Below, piece after piece: positions 10,886 through 24,046 of a DNA stretch of 64,000 nucleotides (positions are counted from its first letter, which is position 1; each line of letters opens with the position of its first letter). Location of the stretch: positions 56,172,001-56,236,000 of the forward strand of contig OX485804.1 of the NCBI GenBank assembly GCA_950295325.1, read 5' to 3'. A model generated the notes under the pieces. The model did not search any database and had not been told where the DNA came from. It worked only from the letters and a program-made list of their open reading frames with translations. This DNA comes from Polytrichum commune (Eukaryota; Streptophyta; Polytrichopsida; Polytrichales; Polytrichaceae). The translations under genes and the position numbers were made by a program.

Positions 10886-13800
10886 ATGGAGATTCCGCCT
10901 CCGAATGACAGGTATCATCAGGCATCGATGCCACAGCGATGGAGGGCAAGCGAGCTGCTAGCCTATAGCCAGCAGATGTCTCCGGGGGTGTTGGTGAACC
11001 CCTCCGGGGACTCCAAATTTGTGCTCGACGACACGGTGTTGTCAGATCTTATGGATCTCGACCCACTGTGCGATCAGACAGGGGAGCCATGGGTGGCTGC
11101 AGCCGCCGAGTATGGGTTACCTTTCATGGCCTTCTCCCCGAATTTCTCCCCAACGGCCATGTCGCCACCCAATTCCTCATCATCGCTGGCTGCCTCGCAT
11201 CATCATCATGTCTTCTCGCAAGCCAATTCCTCGTTAGCCATGTGCGCCCAGCTCTCTCCCGGGGATTACCTCGTACAGGAGATTTTAACCCCATCGCCAC
11301 CTCGGCTACACGAGTCCCTCGACCATCCCCAGCAGACAACATCCTCGGATGGCTACCTCGCTGCGGTCATGAGCCCCGGGTCGCAGGAAAATTTCGCTGA
11401 GATGTCGCAATTCTTCCTAAACCAGCAGGTTGTTGTGCCATCACCATCATCATTAGATGGTGGAGGAGGAGCCGAGAGACTCGTCACCAACAGTGTTGTT
11501 GCTGCTGCTGAAAGCAATGGTGGCCCTAGTACCATTTTGGCCCCAGCGAACAGGATTGAGGTTCTTGAGGAGGATTTTCATCCCCAAATGTCGGATCCTA
11601 TGTTCAAGGATGCGGATGGTGGTGCTGGTGCTGGGGGTTCAGACATGCATTTTGGCGTTGTTGCTACAAATCAAGGAAGCAGGAAACGGTATTTGGTGAA
11701 TGGTAATGGCATGTCACTGCGAGAACGAATGATGCAGGCGTTGCGGTACATTGGAAGGTCATGTACAGATGTGTTAGCGCAAGTTTGGATGCCTGTGCAG
11801 GCTGCGGATGACAGAATTGTGCTTTCCACCCGGGAACAACCTTATGTGTTGGAACATAAGACTGATAGGCTTTCGGTGTATCGTACTGTCAGCGAGCGAA
11901 TTGACTTTGCCGTCTCAGGCGGATCTCCTGGGTTGCCAGGTCGGGTGTTTCTTCAGCAAGTCCCCGAGTGGACACCCAATGTGCAGTTCTACAGCATTCG
12001 AGAGTACCTTCGAGTGAAAGAAGCGCAAAAGTGTGATGTGAGAGGCACTCTGGCCGTGCCTGTCTTCGAAGCTACCACGCGAACATGTCTTGCAGTAATT
12101 GAGCTTGTCATGAGGGCAGAAAAAGTTCAGTATGCTCCTGAGATTGACATCATTTGTAGAGCTCTACAGGTATGTGAAATTGCACCCCACTACCCATACT
12201 CGTCCTTAAAATGACGCCCAAAATTTATTATGGAAGTTTCAGACAATTTAAACCAGTTCCACATGCATTTCAATGGTTTCTTGAGAACGAACTTGGCTTG
12301 GTGTAAATTGATACTTGATCATCATACTGAAATTTGAAGCAAATCTTTCTGCGACTTAGGTTTCAATAAATGAGATGAAGCTGTGTGTAATCTTCCTATT
12401 AGTTGTTCTGCGTCTTGTAGTCTACTGATTGAAAAATAGTGAAACAACCCATAATTATGAGAGCTAATCTGATTTTTTTTTCTTTTTCTTCTCCCCTTCC
12501 CCCAAGCTCTATAGCAGATTAAAATGGCGGTACAATGTGCAGTACATTTTTTTTAGTAATACACAGATGTATTCTTGTACATGATTGAAAGAATGCTCAT
12601 AACAGATGCTTTACAGGTGTAGCATGTGACCCACCTCATCATCCATGAGGTGTTAGTGTTTACACTGAACACAATCAACAATGTGAACCTTACTTATAAG
12701 TTGATGTTGTCTTGCAGGCTGTGAACTTGGCATGCTCAGATGGAACAGAGCTTCCAGCTCTAGAGGTATTGCGACACCATATATATCCCTACCTGGACCC
12801 TATTCCAGTTGATGATTCTCTGAAGCAATTCTTTGTAAAATATTGTCACCAGCTTTCTCTCCAATTTATCAAGATAATCAATATGGGTTGTATGCAGCTT
12901 AAGTCTGCTAGGAAAGACGGGTGGGTTGAATGGGGCTAAAGATTTGTGGGACTACAAGGCACAGCACCACACAACCAAGAATCTCTGGTTAAAATTGTAG
13001 TAGTGTACGACAGTGACTGGGTGTCAGCGTCTCTACCAGAGACGGAACCAACAACAAAATTGTGTCTAATTTAGCAGATAGGGAAACTTGCACTGCAGTC
13101 TGACAAGGCATAAGTTGTAAGCCTTTGCTGTTTTCTGAAATCCTGTGGTCCTAATTGTAGAACTTGAAACAGATGCGCACCCAGGGACGTCAAGCTGCAC
13201 TGGCAGAAATCACGGAGGTGCTGACAGCTGTTTGTGAGACCCACAAACTTCCTATGGCACAAACTTGGGTTCCAGGCAGCCACCAGGGCTTAGAAATATC
13301 TAACAGCAACAAGAAGGCTAGAAATGAGAATGGGGCTAGCAGCAACAGTAAGAGCAGCAACAGTAGCCATAGTAACAGCCGGGTATGTCTTCGCACTGGT
13401 GATGGTCCTCATTACGTGAATGACTCACGGATGTGGGGCTTTCGGCATGCATGTCTGGAACACTTTCTGGAAAAAGGACAAGGTGTTCCTGGCAAGGCTT
13501 TTGCTTCAAACCAGCCCTTCTTTGAGAGTGATGTCAAAAGCTACAGTAAGATTGAGTATCCCCTTGGACATTATGCACTGTTATTTGGCTTGGGAGCTGC
13601 TGTGGCCATTCGCCTAAGGAGCATCCATACTGGCACAGATGACTTCATCCTGGAGTTTTTCCTTCCTGTCACTTGTGTTAATAGCCAAGAGCAGCAAGTG
13701 ATGTTGAATGCTCTCTCAATCACAATGCAGCGTGTCTGCCGAAGCTTGCGGACAGTGTCAGACAAGGAGCTTGAGGAGGAAGAGAAAGCAGCTCGTGCCG

Positions 13801-16007
13801 AAGAGAATACTGAGGCAGAAAGCAAGAAATCTGAGCTTGTCAGCTCAAAAGGAGAGGACACAGCAGTGAATCCATTAGGGCAAGGTGGAGAATCAACTGC
13901 ACCTGTAGTGAATGATAATGAGCAAGTTTATGCTCCAGGTAGTCCTCCAGAACTGGAGAAACCATCACAACCAACTCCAGCACCACCATTACACCAGTCT
14001 CACTCACAACTCAATCTTGAAGGCAAACAAGTTGATAATCCTAGGCAGCATGCAGAGCAATCGTTACATTACGACAAGCAAACGTTCACACTGCCTGGGG
14101 CAGGGGCTTTCACATCTGGTAATCAGGTTGAGGATGTTGCAAACCAGAGACGAAGGCATGACAAAAGGCGAGGAACTAGTGAGAAGACGATTGGCCTGGA
14201 TGTCCTTCAGCAATACTTTGCAGGCAGTTTAAAGGATGCAGCAAAGAGTATTGGAGGTTTGTTCTCTCTTCTCGAGCCCATTGGACTTGCAGCTATGAGA
14301 TGGAAACATGAAATTTTCTAATACTGTAGTTTCCTGTTCTTGAAGATTGTTTTTAGAACTTGTCACTGCCGACATCTGTGATTTGGAAGTGATTGGGTAG
14401 ATCTTGTATCATATTTAAGAGATGTCCAAAATGGTCTTAGCTCATGGAAGCCCTGGTTGTCCATATGAGTCGTACAAATCCTTCATTAATTTCATAACAG
14501 TCGCTTTCTTCTGCTTTTGCATGCTGAAAATGTCTCTAGCGGAGTCTGAATTTTTTTTTCTGAGAGTTGATTTGATTGGTTTTTTTTTGCAGTGTGTCCA
14601 ACAACTTTGAAGAGAATATGTCGTCAACATGGTATCTCAAGGTGGCCATCACGGAAGATCAACAAAGTGAGTCGTTCTTTGAAAAAGTTGCAGGGCGTGA
14701 TTGAGTCAGTGCAGGGTGCGGATGGGACTCTTCATATCAATGCTCTTAGTGGCGACATTGCATCAGCAGCAGTTGCTGCTGCTGCAGTGACGGGCGTACA
14801 AACAGCAAAGGATGCTCCAGTTGCACAAAGCAACAGGTCAGCTCCATGGGGTACTTCAACCCCAACTGATAATAATGACCTCAAGGAACAAGAGGGAATA
14901 GGCAGTGGTGGTAGCAACCAGTCTCCAGTTGCAGTAGAAGAAGATACCAGGGATGCTTTATCCCCAGTCCAGAATGGACATATTTTACTCGATCACCCAG
15001 CTGGAGCTCCAACTGGGCGTTCTCCACTTGCAGAAAGAAGAGAAGGGCAAAGTGGTGATGTTGCTGTGCATGCAAATGGAAATGGAGACTACAGGCCTCA
15101 GCCTGTTGAACTCCAGAATAGTGATAGGAACTCAGATGATAGTTCAAGGGCTGGACATGAGTCATCACTTTCACCGTGTGGACAACGAAATTTCAGTAGT
15201 GCATCACCTGGGGAGGATTCAGCAGCTGGAGGTCTCAAAACTAGTGATCAAGATGGTAGAATGGGTAAAAAGCCGATGTGCTTGCCCTCTGACAGCTCTG
15301 GCAGAAGCCACTGCGGTTCACCATGGGGCAGGTCACATGGAGGAAGCATTCTTTCTGATTTTGCCAGAGGTACAGATTCAGGGAGTGGGACAGGTTTTAA
15401 TGAAGGTGCAATTTGTGTGGAGTCACGTGTGCATGGTGGTGCAAGTGCTCTTGCTGCTTTGCGAGACTCGGACCTGAGTTCCTATGGCAATCCTGGGTCA
15501 TACACAAATTACGAAGGGAACTGTGAAGACAGGAATTATGCGACTGAAGATTATCCCAGTGATGACAGAGAGGTTACTGGTGGCCGTCAGTCAAATTCCT
15601 CTCCGCATGATGGTAGTGGCTGTAGCTCTCCTTCATCAGGTGTAGGTGGTCCACCATGCAAGCATTGGCAAGCTCCAAGTAACAACTCGGGAGCTCTCAC
15701 AGTGAAAGCTACTTTAGGTCTCGACACTGTTCGTTTCAAACTCCTAGTTGGTTCCAAGTACCTGGACTTGAGAAATGAAATAAGTAGTCGACTGAGAGTA
15801 GAAGGTCATGCTTTTGATCTCAAATACCTAGACGATGAAGAAGAATGGATGTTGCTTACATGCGACGCGGACTTGAAAGAATGCATGGACGTTATGCAAA
15901 CGTCTGGGAGGCATGCCATCAAGCTTATGGTACGGTGTAGCAATGTTAGAGATGGTAATAGTACGATTGTCAGTTCACAGGATATGAATACTGAAATTGC
16001 TTCATAG
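10886..16007 (+). CDS. NIN-like protein (NLP) transcription factor, RWP-RK and PB1 domains
   Basis: Four coding exons join in frame: 10886-12169, 12718-12765, 13161-14256 and 14593-16007, all with GT-AG introns, giving 1280 residues. The start is the first in-frame ATG, in a MEIPPPN context. Residues from about 276 form the GAF-like N-terminal region typical of NLPs ([39 protein letters not shown]), continuing into exon 3 ([33 protein letters not shown]). The RWP-RK domain spans about 785-835, with RWPSRK at 826-831; intron 3 splits it. The PB1 domain is about 1177-1260 with an acidic [11 protein letters not shown] motif. In Arabidopsis this family binds nitrate-responsive promoters and the N-terminal region senses nitrate; by homology this is a nuclear nitrate-response regulator. 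It is longer than most seed-plant NLPs, because of Ser/Asn/Gly-rich linkers before and after RWP-RK. No frameshifts or stops were seen. Confidence 0.95.
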
Positions 16008-18790
16008 CACTTGTTTTAGGTACATTCTGATCGCTTAAGCGATCTGTGGAAGAAAGTTAGATTAGTTCACATCTGAGGGAGTATGTTGACATTCGGCAAT
16101 GACTTGTGGAATGTGCATTTTTGTGACTCATTTCACATACTGGTTCAGATCTGTTCTCTTAGTTTGCCATGGGCGGCTACCCAAGCTCTTTCCCTGTACT
16201 TTATACAAGTGTAGATGCAGGTCAGAGGACCCTGAATTTGCGCTTCCCGCTTTATTTCCCCTCTTATTTGTCACTTACTGTGACTGTACATTAATGTGGT
16301 GAAACGTATTGGTGTCCATTGCTGACTGCTTCAATTCTTGGTGTGTTATGGTGTTCAATCTTGTATAGCTGTATTCAATATCCCTGGAGGTCTTGTGGGA
16401 TGCCCGTTTTTTTTTTGGCTTGTGGTTTATTGAGGGAACACGAGGAGGAAAGGACATGGCCTTTGCTTCTTTGGTGTCATGAAGAAAATCATCTTTCGAA
16501 GGTTAGAAGTTGGGCCATATCTCAGAGGCAACAAATATATCCATGAAGAACAATCGGGATTGGTCTGGCTGGTAGACGGGGAGTTCTGTTAAACTTAGGC
16601 CAAAGCCCTAGAAGTTATTGTCATCAACTTCGTGAATGTTCCCAACCTCCTTTCAACCAAATCTTCAAAGAATTGCTATGCATTCATCTTCGAGAATCTG
16701 GTGATGAATGCTAGCTAGATACATAGATTCATGCTTCAAGAATCTGAGCAAGATAGATGCTTCAATCGCTTCATTGAGCAAGATCCAAGCAAGAAGTTAG
16801 TATCGATTCAGAATGATAAACATCTGAACTTTTGGGGGTGGATTGGTGGTCAAGTGCTTGGGTAGGATTTGATCTGTTATAGAGCTTGTTGGTAACCTAT
16901 CGAGAAGGTGGGCAAGATAGACTTATTTGTTTCATTCAAGCAAGTATGAATAATTTTAAGGACTATTGCATTCAAATAGCTGTGCGGATTTCATAGAATT
17001 CATAGGATTGCTACCTCTGCATTTGGGTGAGTGACAATTCACTGCATAGGTAGCCTCGAGGAGCTATATCAATGCAACTTACACTTGCTTCATTTGAGCC
17101 ATAATATTATTAAGTTTGTTGGCATGTGCTCCATGGCCCACATTTTTAATTTGGTGCTCGGATCTTTCTACAGAATTCTATTAGGTACTTGTACATTTCC
17201 AACTGAATCTAATAGATGGAGAAAGATGGGAATCTAAGTGCGTCAATTTCTTGGGTAGGAGAGGGGGCTCTTATGGCCAACAATTGAGAGGAAAGGTAGC
17301 CTCTCCAATAACTATGGAAGGTGCACTTTGGATTTGGAGACAAAGGAGGAGGCTAAGACTCATTCATAATATATTGATATGACAAGATTCAAGATTAATA
17401 CAAAAATGGCGTTCAAACAACTAGGTGGAACTTGATGAGTTAGATCTTGAAAATGTATGCAAGATAGACCTCCTCACTTGCTTTATGGAGCTAGAAACAA
17501 ATTCTCATAGGTAGTATTTGCTCTAGTTGCCCATACATTGAGAAATGTGTGGTGTTTGTGGGTCGAGTATGGTTGAAAATGCAAAAACTCTTGAATGCAT
17601 CCTGGGGCAAACAATGAGCTCCACACCGTGACCCATATTTTAGGGGACATTTTAAGTGTATGTAAGATCATATTGGGTGGGTTGGGCTCACATCCAAGGT
17701 GCCTTGTAAGAATGATTGGGGGAAAGGATGGAGAATAAGTTAAGAATGGGTGCTAGCACATGTTTTCACAAGTCCAACTACTTGGTATCGATTAAGTATT
17801 GGTTTTGATGAGGATGGGTATGTTCGTCATTGTTGTCTTTCGGTGCAGAATTGAGGGCTGGGGCTTGGCTTGAGGGACGCCATTGTATATTGATATGTAG
17901 ACTCAAAGAACCAATACCACACATTATCTGTGGCATGATTGTACCGAGATAGTGACTTGTTGCAACGTCCTTCCTACCTACATGAGAAGCCATTGAGTAG
18001 TGATTGTTGTCAAATAAACGGCCCCCAAGTTGAGATACAACCCCAAGTGAGATACAACCCCAAGTTGATTATGTTCCCAAACTCTTCCTCCTCCAATAGT
18101 GCATCTTGTAAGACTGTTGGACATGATTTCTAGATGCAAATACTAACTTGAGAACTAGTATGGCAAGATGAAGAAAAGCATACCCTCTTAGAAGCATGTT
18201 CCTCCTTTATTGGAAAGTGCACTAAGTAGTCCTATTACATGATGTTCTTATTTTACACAAGAATAATACAATCATGAATGCAAGTGAGGCACTAGCATTG
18301 AGAACTTTCAAACTTTGTACATTACAAAAGCTTACAACTTAAACACCCAACCATGGGAGAGAAACAATAAGATGATCCTCTCTCCTCCCCCGAGCTCTCT
18401 CTTATACCCAAATTAAGGCACTCCTATCTTATCCATCTTTATCCATCTTATGGGTAGAAAGGTTCTCATAACACCATCTAAGCAATCGCTATACGTGTAT
18501 GTACAAATGTGCCCTTGGACAATTCTCATTTAGTGATGGCGTGGCAAGTCGTTAGAAGCTTTTAGAGAACCTCTCGCAAAACTACACTAATAAAAGTGCC
18601 AAGGTTGTAACTAAACTTAGATGAATTCAATATAATCATTGTCCCCCCACCGCCAAAACACACACACATACACACAATTGTATTCTTAACGAAAGTAGAG
18701 CTTCACCAACAATAGCCTTGCACTTGTTGATTTAGGTGTTTAGTGTGGACCACATCCAATTTCCCAAGCACTATCTATAGATGACGGAAG
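16008..18790. other. 3' flank of the NLP gene and intergenic DNA
   Basis: The first few hundred bases after the stop probably include the 3' UTR; the poly(A) site cannot be fixed. The rest has no supported gene. A 19-20 bp duplication (GAGATACAACCCCAAGT type) lies at about 18030-18066. Confidence 0.4.
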
Positions 18791-19106
18791 GAGGGAATTA
18801 TTGCATACAAGCGTATCTCTCATCCATCCAACATTAAAGCCCTAAAATAATTATGTATTCCGCATATTGTTTTTCCTAGTTCATTTGACAATCATAATTT
18901 AGATTGAAATATAGGGAATATTCCATTAAATACTGTCAATTCCATAGAACATTGTTATGGATTTGAGTAATGTTATGATAAAATCAACTTAAAGACACAA
19001 TCTAGTCTAGTTCAAGTCGACTGAAATGAATTGGCCACAAATCTACAGGGTATCAAGGTTTTATGTTGGATGGATGAGCGGTATACTTGTATGTGATAAT
19101 TCCCTC
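18791..19106. mobile_element. MITE, family F (about 315 bp)
   Basis: Long inverted ends of about 40 bp: the left starts AGGGAATTATTGCATACAAG and contains CTCATCCATCCAACAT; the right contains ATGTTGGATGGATGAG and ends TGATAATTCCCT. Non-coding. A second, interrupted copy is at 4317-4532. Confidence 0.65.
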
Positions 19107-19814
19107 TCAGCATAGATGACATCCACGTGCTTAGTATGGGTTTACATTAGGATCAGGGGCCGAGAAGCTTAGGGTTCAAAACATCTCTTAAATCGACTTT
19201 ACTTTCAAACACAAGATTGGACCCAACCTCAAACTTATCGGATTCTCAAAATAAGAGGAGTATCTTCTTGAGTGGGAACCATCTTTTTGGGAGGAAAATG
19301 ATGCCACGTTACCGCCACTTCATTTCTTCATGCCTTGGACCTAGCCTATGCCCTTTGTGATGAACTTCGGAGTGCTCAACCAATAAAGTTTTAACCACCA
19401 TTTTTGGGCATGTTCTATACATGTACATTTCATATTTTAGATTTCGAAACTAGGGTTGAACTTAACACGTGCTTCACATTTGTAGTAGTTGTGGTGAAAT
19501 AGGTGGAGGTGTAGGAATAGAAAGAGGACATATAAAGTGAAGAGGAAGACATAAATTTCTCATCTGCACATGGGTTGGGTTTGTTATGTTTCACTTGGAC
19601 TACACTGATTATCTTAATTAGTGAGGGTGGTGCTGATTCCTAGAGCATACGCTACTTAGCCAAATCTCAAAGTTATTGAGGGCTAATTTTTTTACCAAGT
19701 GACACTAAATTCATGAAGACATGCTTATTCACCATAGATCTCAAGTAAATTAGTGTGTGTTCTAAGGTGTTTGTATAGTGATAAAAATAAAAATAAAACG
19801 GAAACACATGCTTG
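19107..19814. other. intergenic, nothing recognised
   Basis: AT-rich with no supported gene. Confidence 0.4.
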
Positions 19815-19955
19815 TTAGTGAATAGTGCCAAGTGTTGATACTTTCAGTGAATAATGCCAATCGTCGGTACTTTGAGTGAATAGTGCAAATCCTTGGTATC
19901 TTCAATGAATAGTGTTGCTATGATTAATATTTTTAATGAATAGTGTTGGGATGAA
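19815..19955. repeat. minisatellite, about 35-39 bp unit
   Basis: GTGAATAGTGCCAA-like units recur near 19818, 19856, 19877 and 19906 with a degenerate fifth near 19937. Each contains a GT(A/T)(C/T)TT(C/T)-like middle. The units are imperfect, so the array is old. Confidence 0.5.
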
Positions 19956-22241
19956 CAATGCTACCTATATCTTTTGGTGGCACTAATTTCACAACATATA
20001 GAAATTTAGTATTACTTTCACTAATTTCCCACACTCATTATTAGTCCTCCCTCACTAATTGGGATAGTCACTGTAGTATAGGATGTTCTTATTGTTACAG
20101 CTATAGATAGACTAAACACTTGGAGGTTTTTTGAGCATGGTAAAAATTGCCAAAGTTGGTAATCATGGGGTATTCACTTGGACTAGTACAAAATGTTTTT
20201 TGGGCATGGGCAAGAACCAAAGTGGTTGAAGTATTTGAGAGGAATGACATAAATGAGCTTGTGTAACATTGCAGGCACATAATTGATGCAAGCCCCCGAG
20301 TTGAGAAAAAAAGGCTTCCACATAATATAGAGACCTCATCTTTATCTTAGGCAATCATAAAGGATATATCCTCTTTCCTAAAAGCATGTTTTGCTTGCCA
20401 AGCTTTGAATGCTTCCCTTGACTTAATTAGATCCTAGCATGGAAATGATTTGGATTCACCAACTTCCACATTCTATATCTTTTGCTTTGGGATTCCTTAT
20501 CATCATCCACCCAACATTGTTGTCAAAGTCATTTGAAGGCCCATGTCCCACTATTGTGTTGTATATTCAATTGTAGATATATGAATAATTTGGAGGATGA
20601 CGCTCAATATATAGTAGCTTCTTCTTCCTCTAGTTTTCAACATAAGTTGGTTGTGAACAAGATTGAAGGCGTATAGGGGGGGGGGGGGGAGAGAGAGAGT
20701 TTGCAAGGCAATAAAATATTACGCATCTTCAAATTCTACTCAAGGGGTTGGATCAGGTTGTATATTTTAATTTGTAGTCAAATGTTTCTAAAGGTATTTG
20801 ATGAAAAACAATGATGATGTTACTAATTCCAACTATATGGATGTAGTTTTAAATCCACCTTATAACAACTTTCTTTTGTATGTTCACTCCATAGCAAGAA
20901 CTTGTATTAGTTTACAATTCATAATACTTTCTGGAAATTTTTAAGGCACATATTTGGTCAAAGGACACCCTAGACTTTGGAGATGAATGAGCTCCTCTAC
21001 ATAACACTATAGGACCTAAATGAAAAATCGGCCTATTTGAAATTTGTCACATATGAGCTTTGGGAGCGCTAAAATTTGCATGGTTGTATCCATCTTGTGT
21101 TCAGGACTATACGAGTTTTTCCAACAATTTGTTTAGAACCCTAAATGTTTAAGAAGCCCAAATTGGGCCTCTCCAAGTAAAAAATAGGGTATATTGAGAT
21201 ACAAGTTTTCATTTTTAACAAATTATGTCAAAAATGACCCTATCCGAAATCAATTTATTGTTTAAATTCTTTATTTGTATAAGTTAAACACTTTGCTCTT
21301 ATTGAAGATTTAAGTTCAAATACACAACCTGGGTACCCTTGGATGCAAATGCATACATTGTATTTTGATCATCAATGCCTAGTATGAGCATATTTTTCTT
21401 TTATGCTTGACATAAGACAATGTATATTATACATGTTTGAACACATAAATACATAAAGTACGATTTATGGACTTGGTGAAGCATGTATGAATTGTGTGTG
21501 TGACCGTATATTGAGACCCAACATCCTTTAAGGGTTAACCACGTGAAATTAGCAGAAGGCCTTGGAATTGTTGTTGTAAAGCTCAAGTACGCAGGAATTG
21601 TGGATCATATAGTGGAGCGGCAAGCCATCCACTAACTCAAGCTTGTTATGAGTGCCATAACTTATTAGCTCACAAACAAATTTTGGAAATTTTGGATCAC
21701 ATCTTGGCTTCATATATGAAAAAGTTGTGATGAGTTTTGATAACTCTTTTGCTCTCAAATGAGCAATTGGGCATGACTGATAAGCAACTCGAGTACTTAA
21801 AGTAGACGTGTCTAATTTGGTTACTTATCTTAATTGGACATGTATATTTGAGTGGTACATGGTTAGGTGTGGCTCCATGAATAAATACCAAAAAGACATG
21901 TGTTTGAAAAAGATTGGACTATGTGCTCAAAATATGGTAACCATTCTAGGCTCCATAGTCAACATAAATGTGGCCACCTATACAACCATTCAAGAAGCAT
22001 GGAAATCTTCACTTTAGTAATAGATACGATATTCATATGAGCTCTAAAAATTACAAGGAAAGTTGCTACAACCTTGATTTGGATTTGCTAACCATCTCTC
22101 GTACTAATTTTGTGTTTGATATCCTAAGGGAAGTGGGTTGGTCGGAAAAGGTAACCATTTGAGACCCATCCACCTTAGGAGGAGAACTCACTACTCATTC
22201 AACTTGTCATTTTAATTTACTCTCCCCTAGCACGTTATCTA
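19956..22241. other. intergenic, nothing recognised
   Basis: No supported gene. A poly-G/GA tract lies at 20678-20699. Confidence 0.4.
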
Positions 22242-22530
22242 AGGGCCGGTTCACACAAGGTCCCAAGTCCCAAGTCCCACTCATGTTAGCAAGTCCCAAG
22301 ATGGAGGCAAAGTCCCAACTATTGAGCCTCAATAAACCATTAAAGTATGATTTAAATCCATTAAAGTCAAGTTATTAATTGTTTTATGCAAAGAATTCGT
22401 GGTACTCGAGACTTGGGACCCCATGTGAAGTGGTAAGTCCTAGCTTCCAAGCTTTCAATGGCTGAGATTACACGGATGGACCTGAAGTAAATTGGGATTT
22501 AGGACTTGGGACCATGTGTGAACCGGCCCT
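22242..22530. mobile_element. MITE, family G (289 bp), GGGCCGGTTCACAC ends
   Basis: The termini are AGGGCCGGTTCACACA and the inverted TGTGTGAACCGGCCCT. Subterminal AAGTCCCAAGTCCCA and GGACTTGGGAC also pair. TA precedes the left end, but GA follows the right end, so the target duplication is not clean. A second member is at 41294-41657. Confidence 0.7.
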
Positions 22531-22577
22531 GAGGACCTTTGATTCTCATGCAAAGGCCATACCACTGACATGGCATG

Positions 22578-22627
22578 CCGGAATTTGCATTAGGCCTACC
22601 TCCTGGAGGTGGGCTTGACGCAAATTC
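22578..22627. repeat. hairpin
   Basis: GGAATTTGC..AGGCCTACCTCC pairs with GGAGGTGGGCTT..GCAAATTCC, leaving small internal bulges. Non-coding; function unknown. Confidence 0.5.
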
Positions 22628-22727
22628 CAATAGACTAGGGAACATAATTAATAGTTTGCCATGTAGGAATCCATATAGACTTTTCATCCATGGTAATTTC
22701 TTTGGGCCCTTAGACCTCCACTGCCTT

Positions 22728-22791
22728 GTCTTCCTGCCCGCACATGCGTGGGAACTCTTCCTCGTTGGGAACCAATGTGACAATACCAACA
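22728..22791. mobile_element. MITE, family D, left arm only
   Basis: Nearly identical to the left arm of the palindrome at 3247-3487 (GTGGGAACTCTTCCTCGTTG followed by ACCAATGTGACAATACC). It stops where a family C MITE begins. Confidence 0.5.
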
Positions 22792-23123
22792 CTACATTAA
22801 AAAGAATATTTAGTGTTTGATTATATTTAGTGTTGTTACCACCCTACCCTGCTCAACACTAAATTTCAATTCCTAGACAATTAGTGTTAGACATAAATAT
22901 ACCGTTACCTTCCTTACTGCCACCTCCCTTATATATATATATATATATGTATTTCATATCTTTACTAACACTAAATTCAAACATGTAACTTCCACATATT
23001 ACCATAGTTGATATTTAGTATTTGAGTTTACATTTAGTGTTACTTACTTTCATAGGGTTATTGATATATAGTGTATGCGTTCGTATATAGTGTACCAAAC
23101 ACTAAATATCCTCTTTAGTGTAG
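22792..23123. mobile_element. MITE, family C-like (about 330 bp)
   Basis: The left end CTACATTAAAAAGAATATTT and the inverted right end AAATATCCTCTTTAGTGTAG pair. TTTAGTGTT words are scattered inside, with an AT dinucleotide run at 22931-22949. Non-coding. Confidence 0.6.
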
Positions 23124-23139
23124 TTACATTCAGTTATCA

Positions 23140-23220
23140 AGTTGGAGCTAAAAGTGGCCCTTGCTGATAAGAACCGTTTCGCTGGTCGCCCACACCAGTA
23201 AGTAAGTGTGGGACAGACAC
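23140..23220. mobile_element. MITE, family A, fragment
   Basis: Keeps the AAAGTGGCCCTTG, GAACCGTTTCGCTGG and CACCAGTAAGTAAGTGTGGG words of the family A right half. The left half is missing. Confidence 0.45.
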
Positions 23221-23619
23221 ATTCCAGCATAGAATCGGCAGCTCGCTGCTTCCGATTCTGCACCAGAATGCATTCACTGCAGAATGCCAAATCCAACCCT
23301 CCCCTGCTCACGTCATGCATTCAAGCCTGCAGCTCAGTTCAGCTTTCTTAAGTAGCAGGAGCTTTCAAAAGCTGCGAGCAGGAGGAGACGAAGATTCAAG
23401 AGGAGTGTCGAATGCGCGACATCAACCACCTCTTTTAAATTTCAGGTGTAGTAGTTACACCCCACTGTCGAATCGCCAAGGAAAAGGATAGGAAGTGTAG
23501 GTGGGCTTTTGGTGGAATTGAATTGGTGGCACATGTAGGTAATGGCCCGAGAAGTGGTTTAACAGAATAGAAAGATTGAGGGCGCTCTGCCATTTCATTT
23601 GTAGCAGCGAGAGAGCGAG

Positions 23620-24020
23620 AGAGAGAGGAGTGGTCAGAATACGTTTCGTAGGCAGAAGAGGGCAAGCGAAGTGGATGAGAATTGAATGATGTTGGGAAAT
23701 CCCGGTGAATTGAGGGAGATCTGTTTGCTTTTGGAGTTTGGTGAGAAGAGAGTAAGGGGGGAGGGAGGGAGCTAACGAAGGTCCTGTAAGGGATTGGGGG
23801 TTTAGGGTAGCTGAGTGAGAGAGAGGGGGGGTGGGGGGTGGTCGGAGTGCGTTTCGTAGGCAAAAGAGGGCAGGCGGATGAGTGAGAATGAATGTTGGGA
23901 AATCCTGGTGAATTGAGGGAGAATTTGTTTGCTTTTGGAGGTGGGTGAGAAAAGCTCAAGGGTGGGAGGGAAGGAGGGAGGTCCTGTGAGTAACTGGGGG
24001 TTTAGGGGTTTAGAGGAGGG
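23620..24020 (+). repeat. 208-bp tandem duplication upstream of the S9 peptidase gene
   Basis: TGGTCAGAATACGTTTCGTA at 23631 is repeated as TGGTCGGAGTGCGTTTCGTA at 23839, and the similarity continues through GGGAAATCC(C/T)GGTGAATTGA and a G-rich tail ending GGGGGTTTAGGG. The offset is 208 bp. The copies differ by scattered changes and small indels. The region directly precedes the start codon at 24047, so it is probably promoter or 5' UTR. Confidence 0.75.
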
Positions 24021-24046
24021 ATAATATATCATAGCATACCATATCA

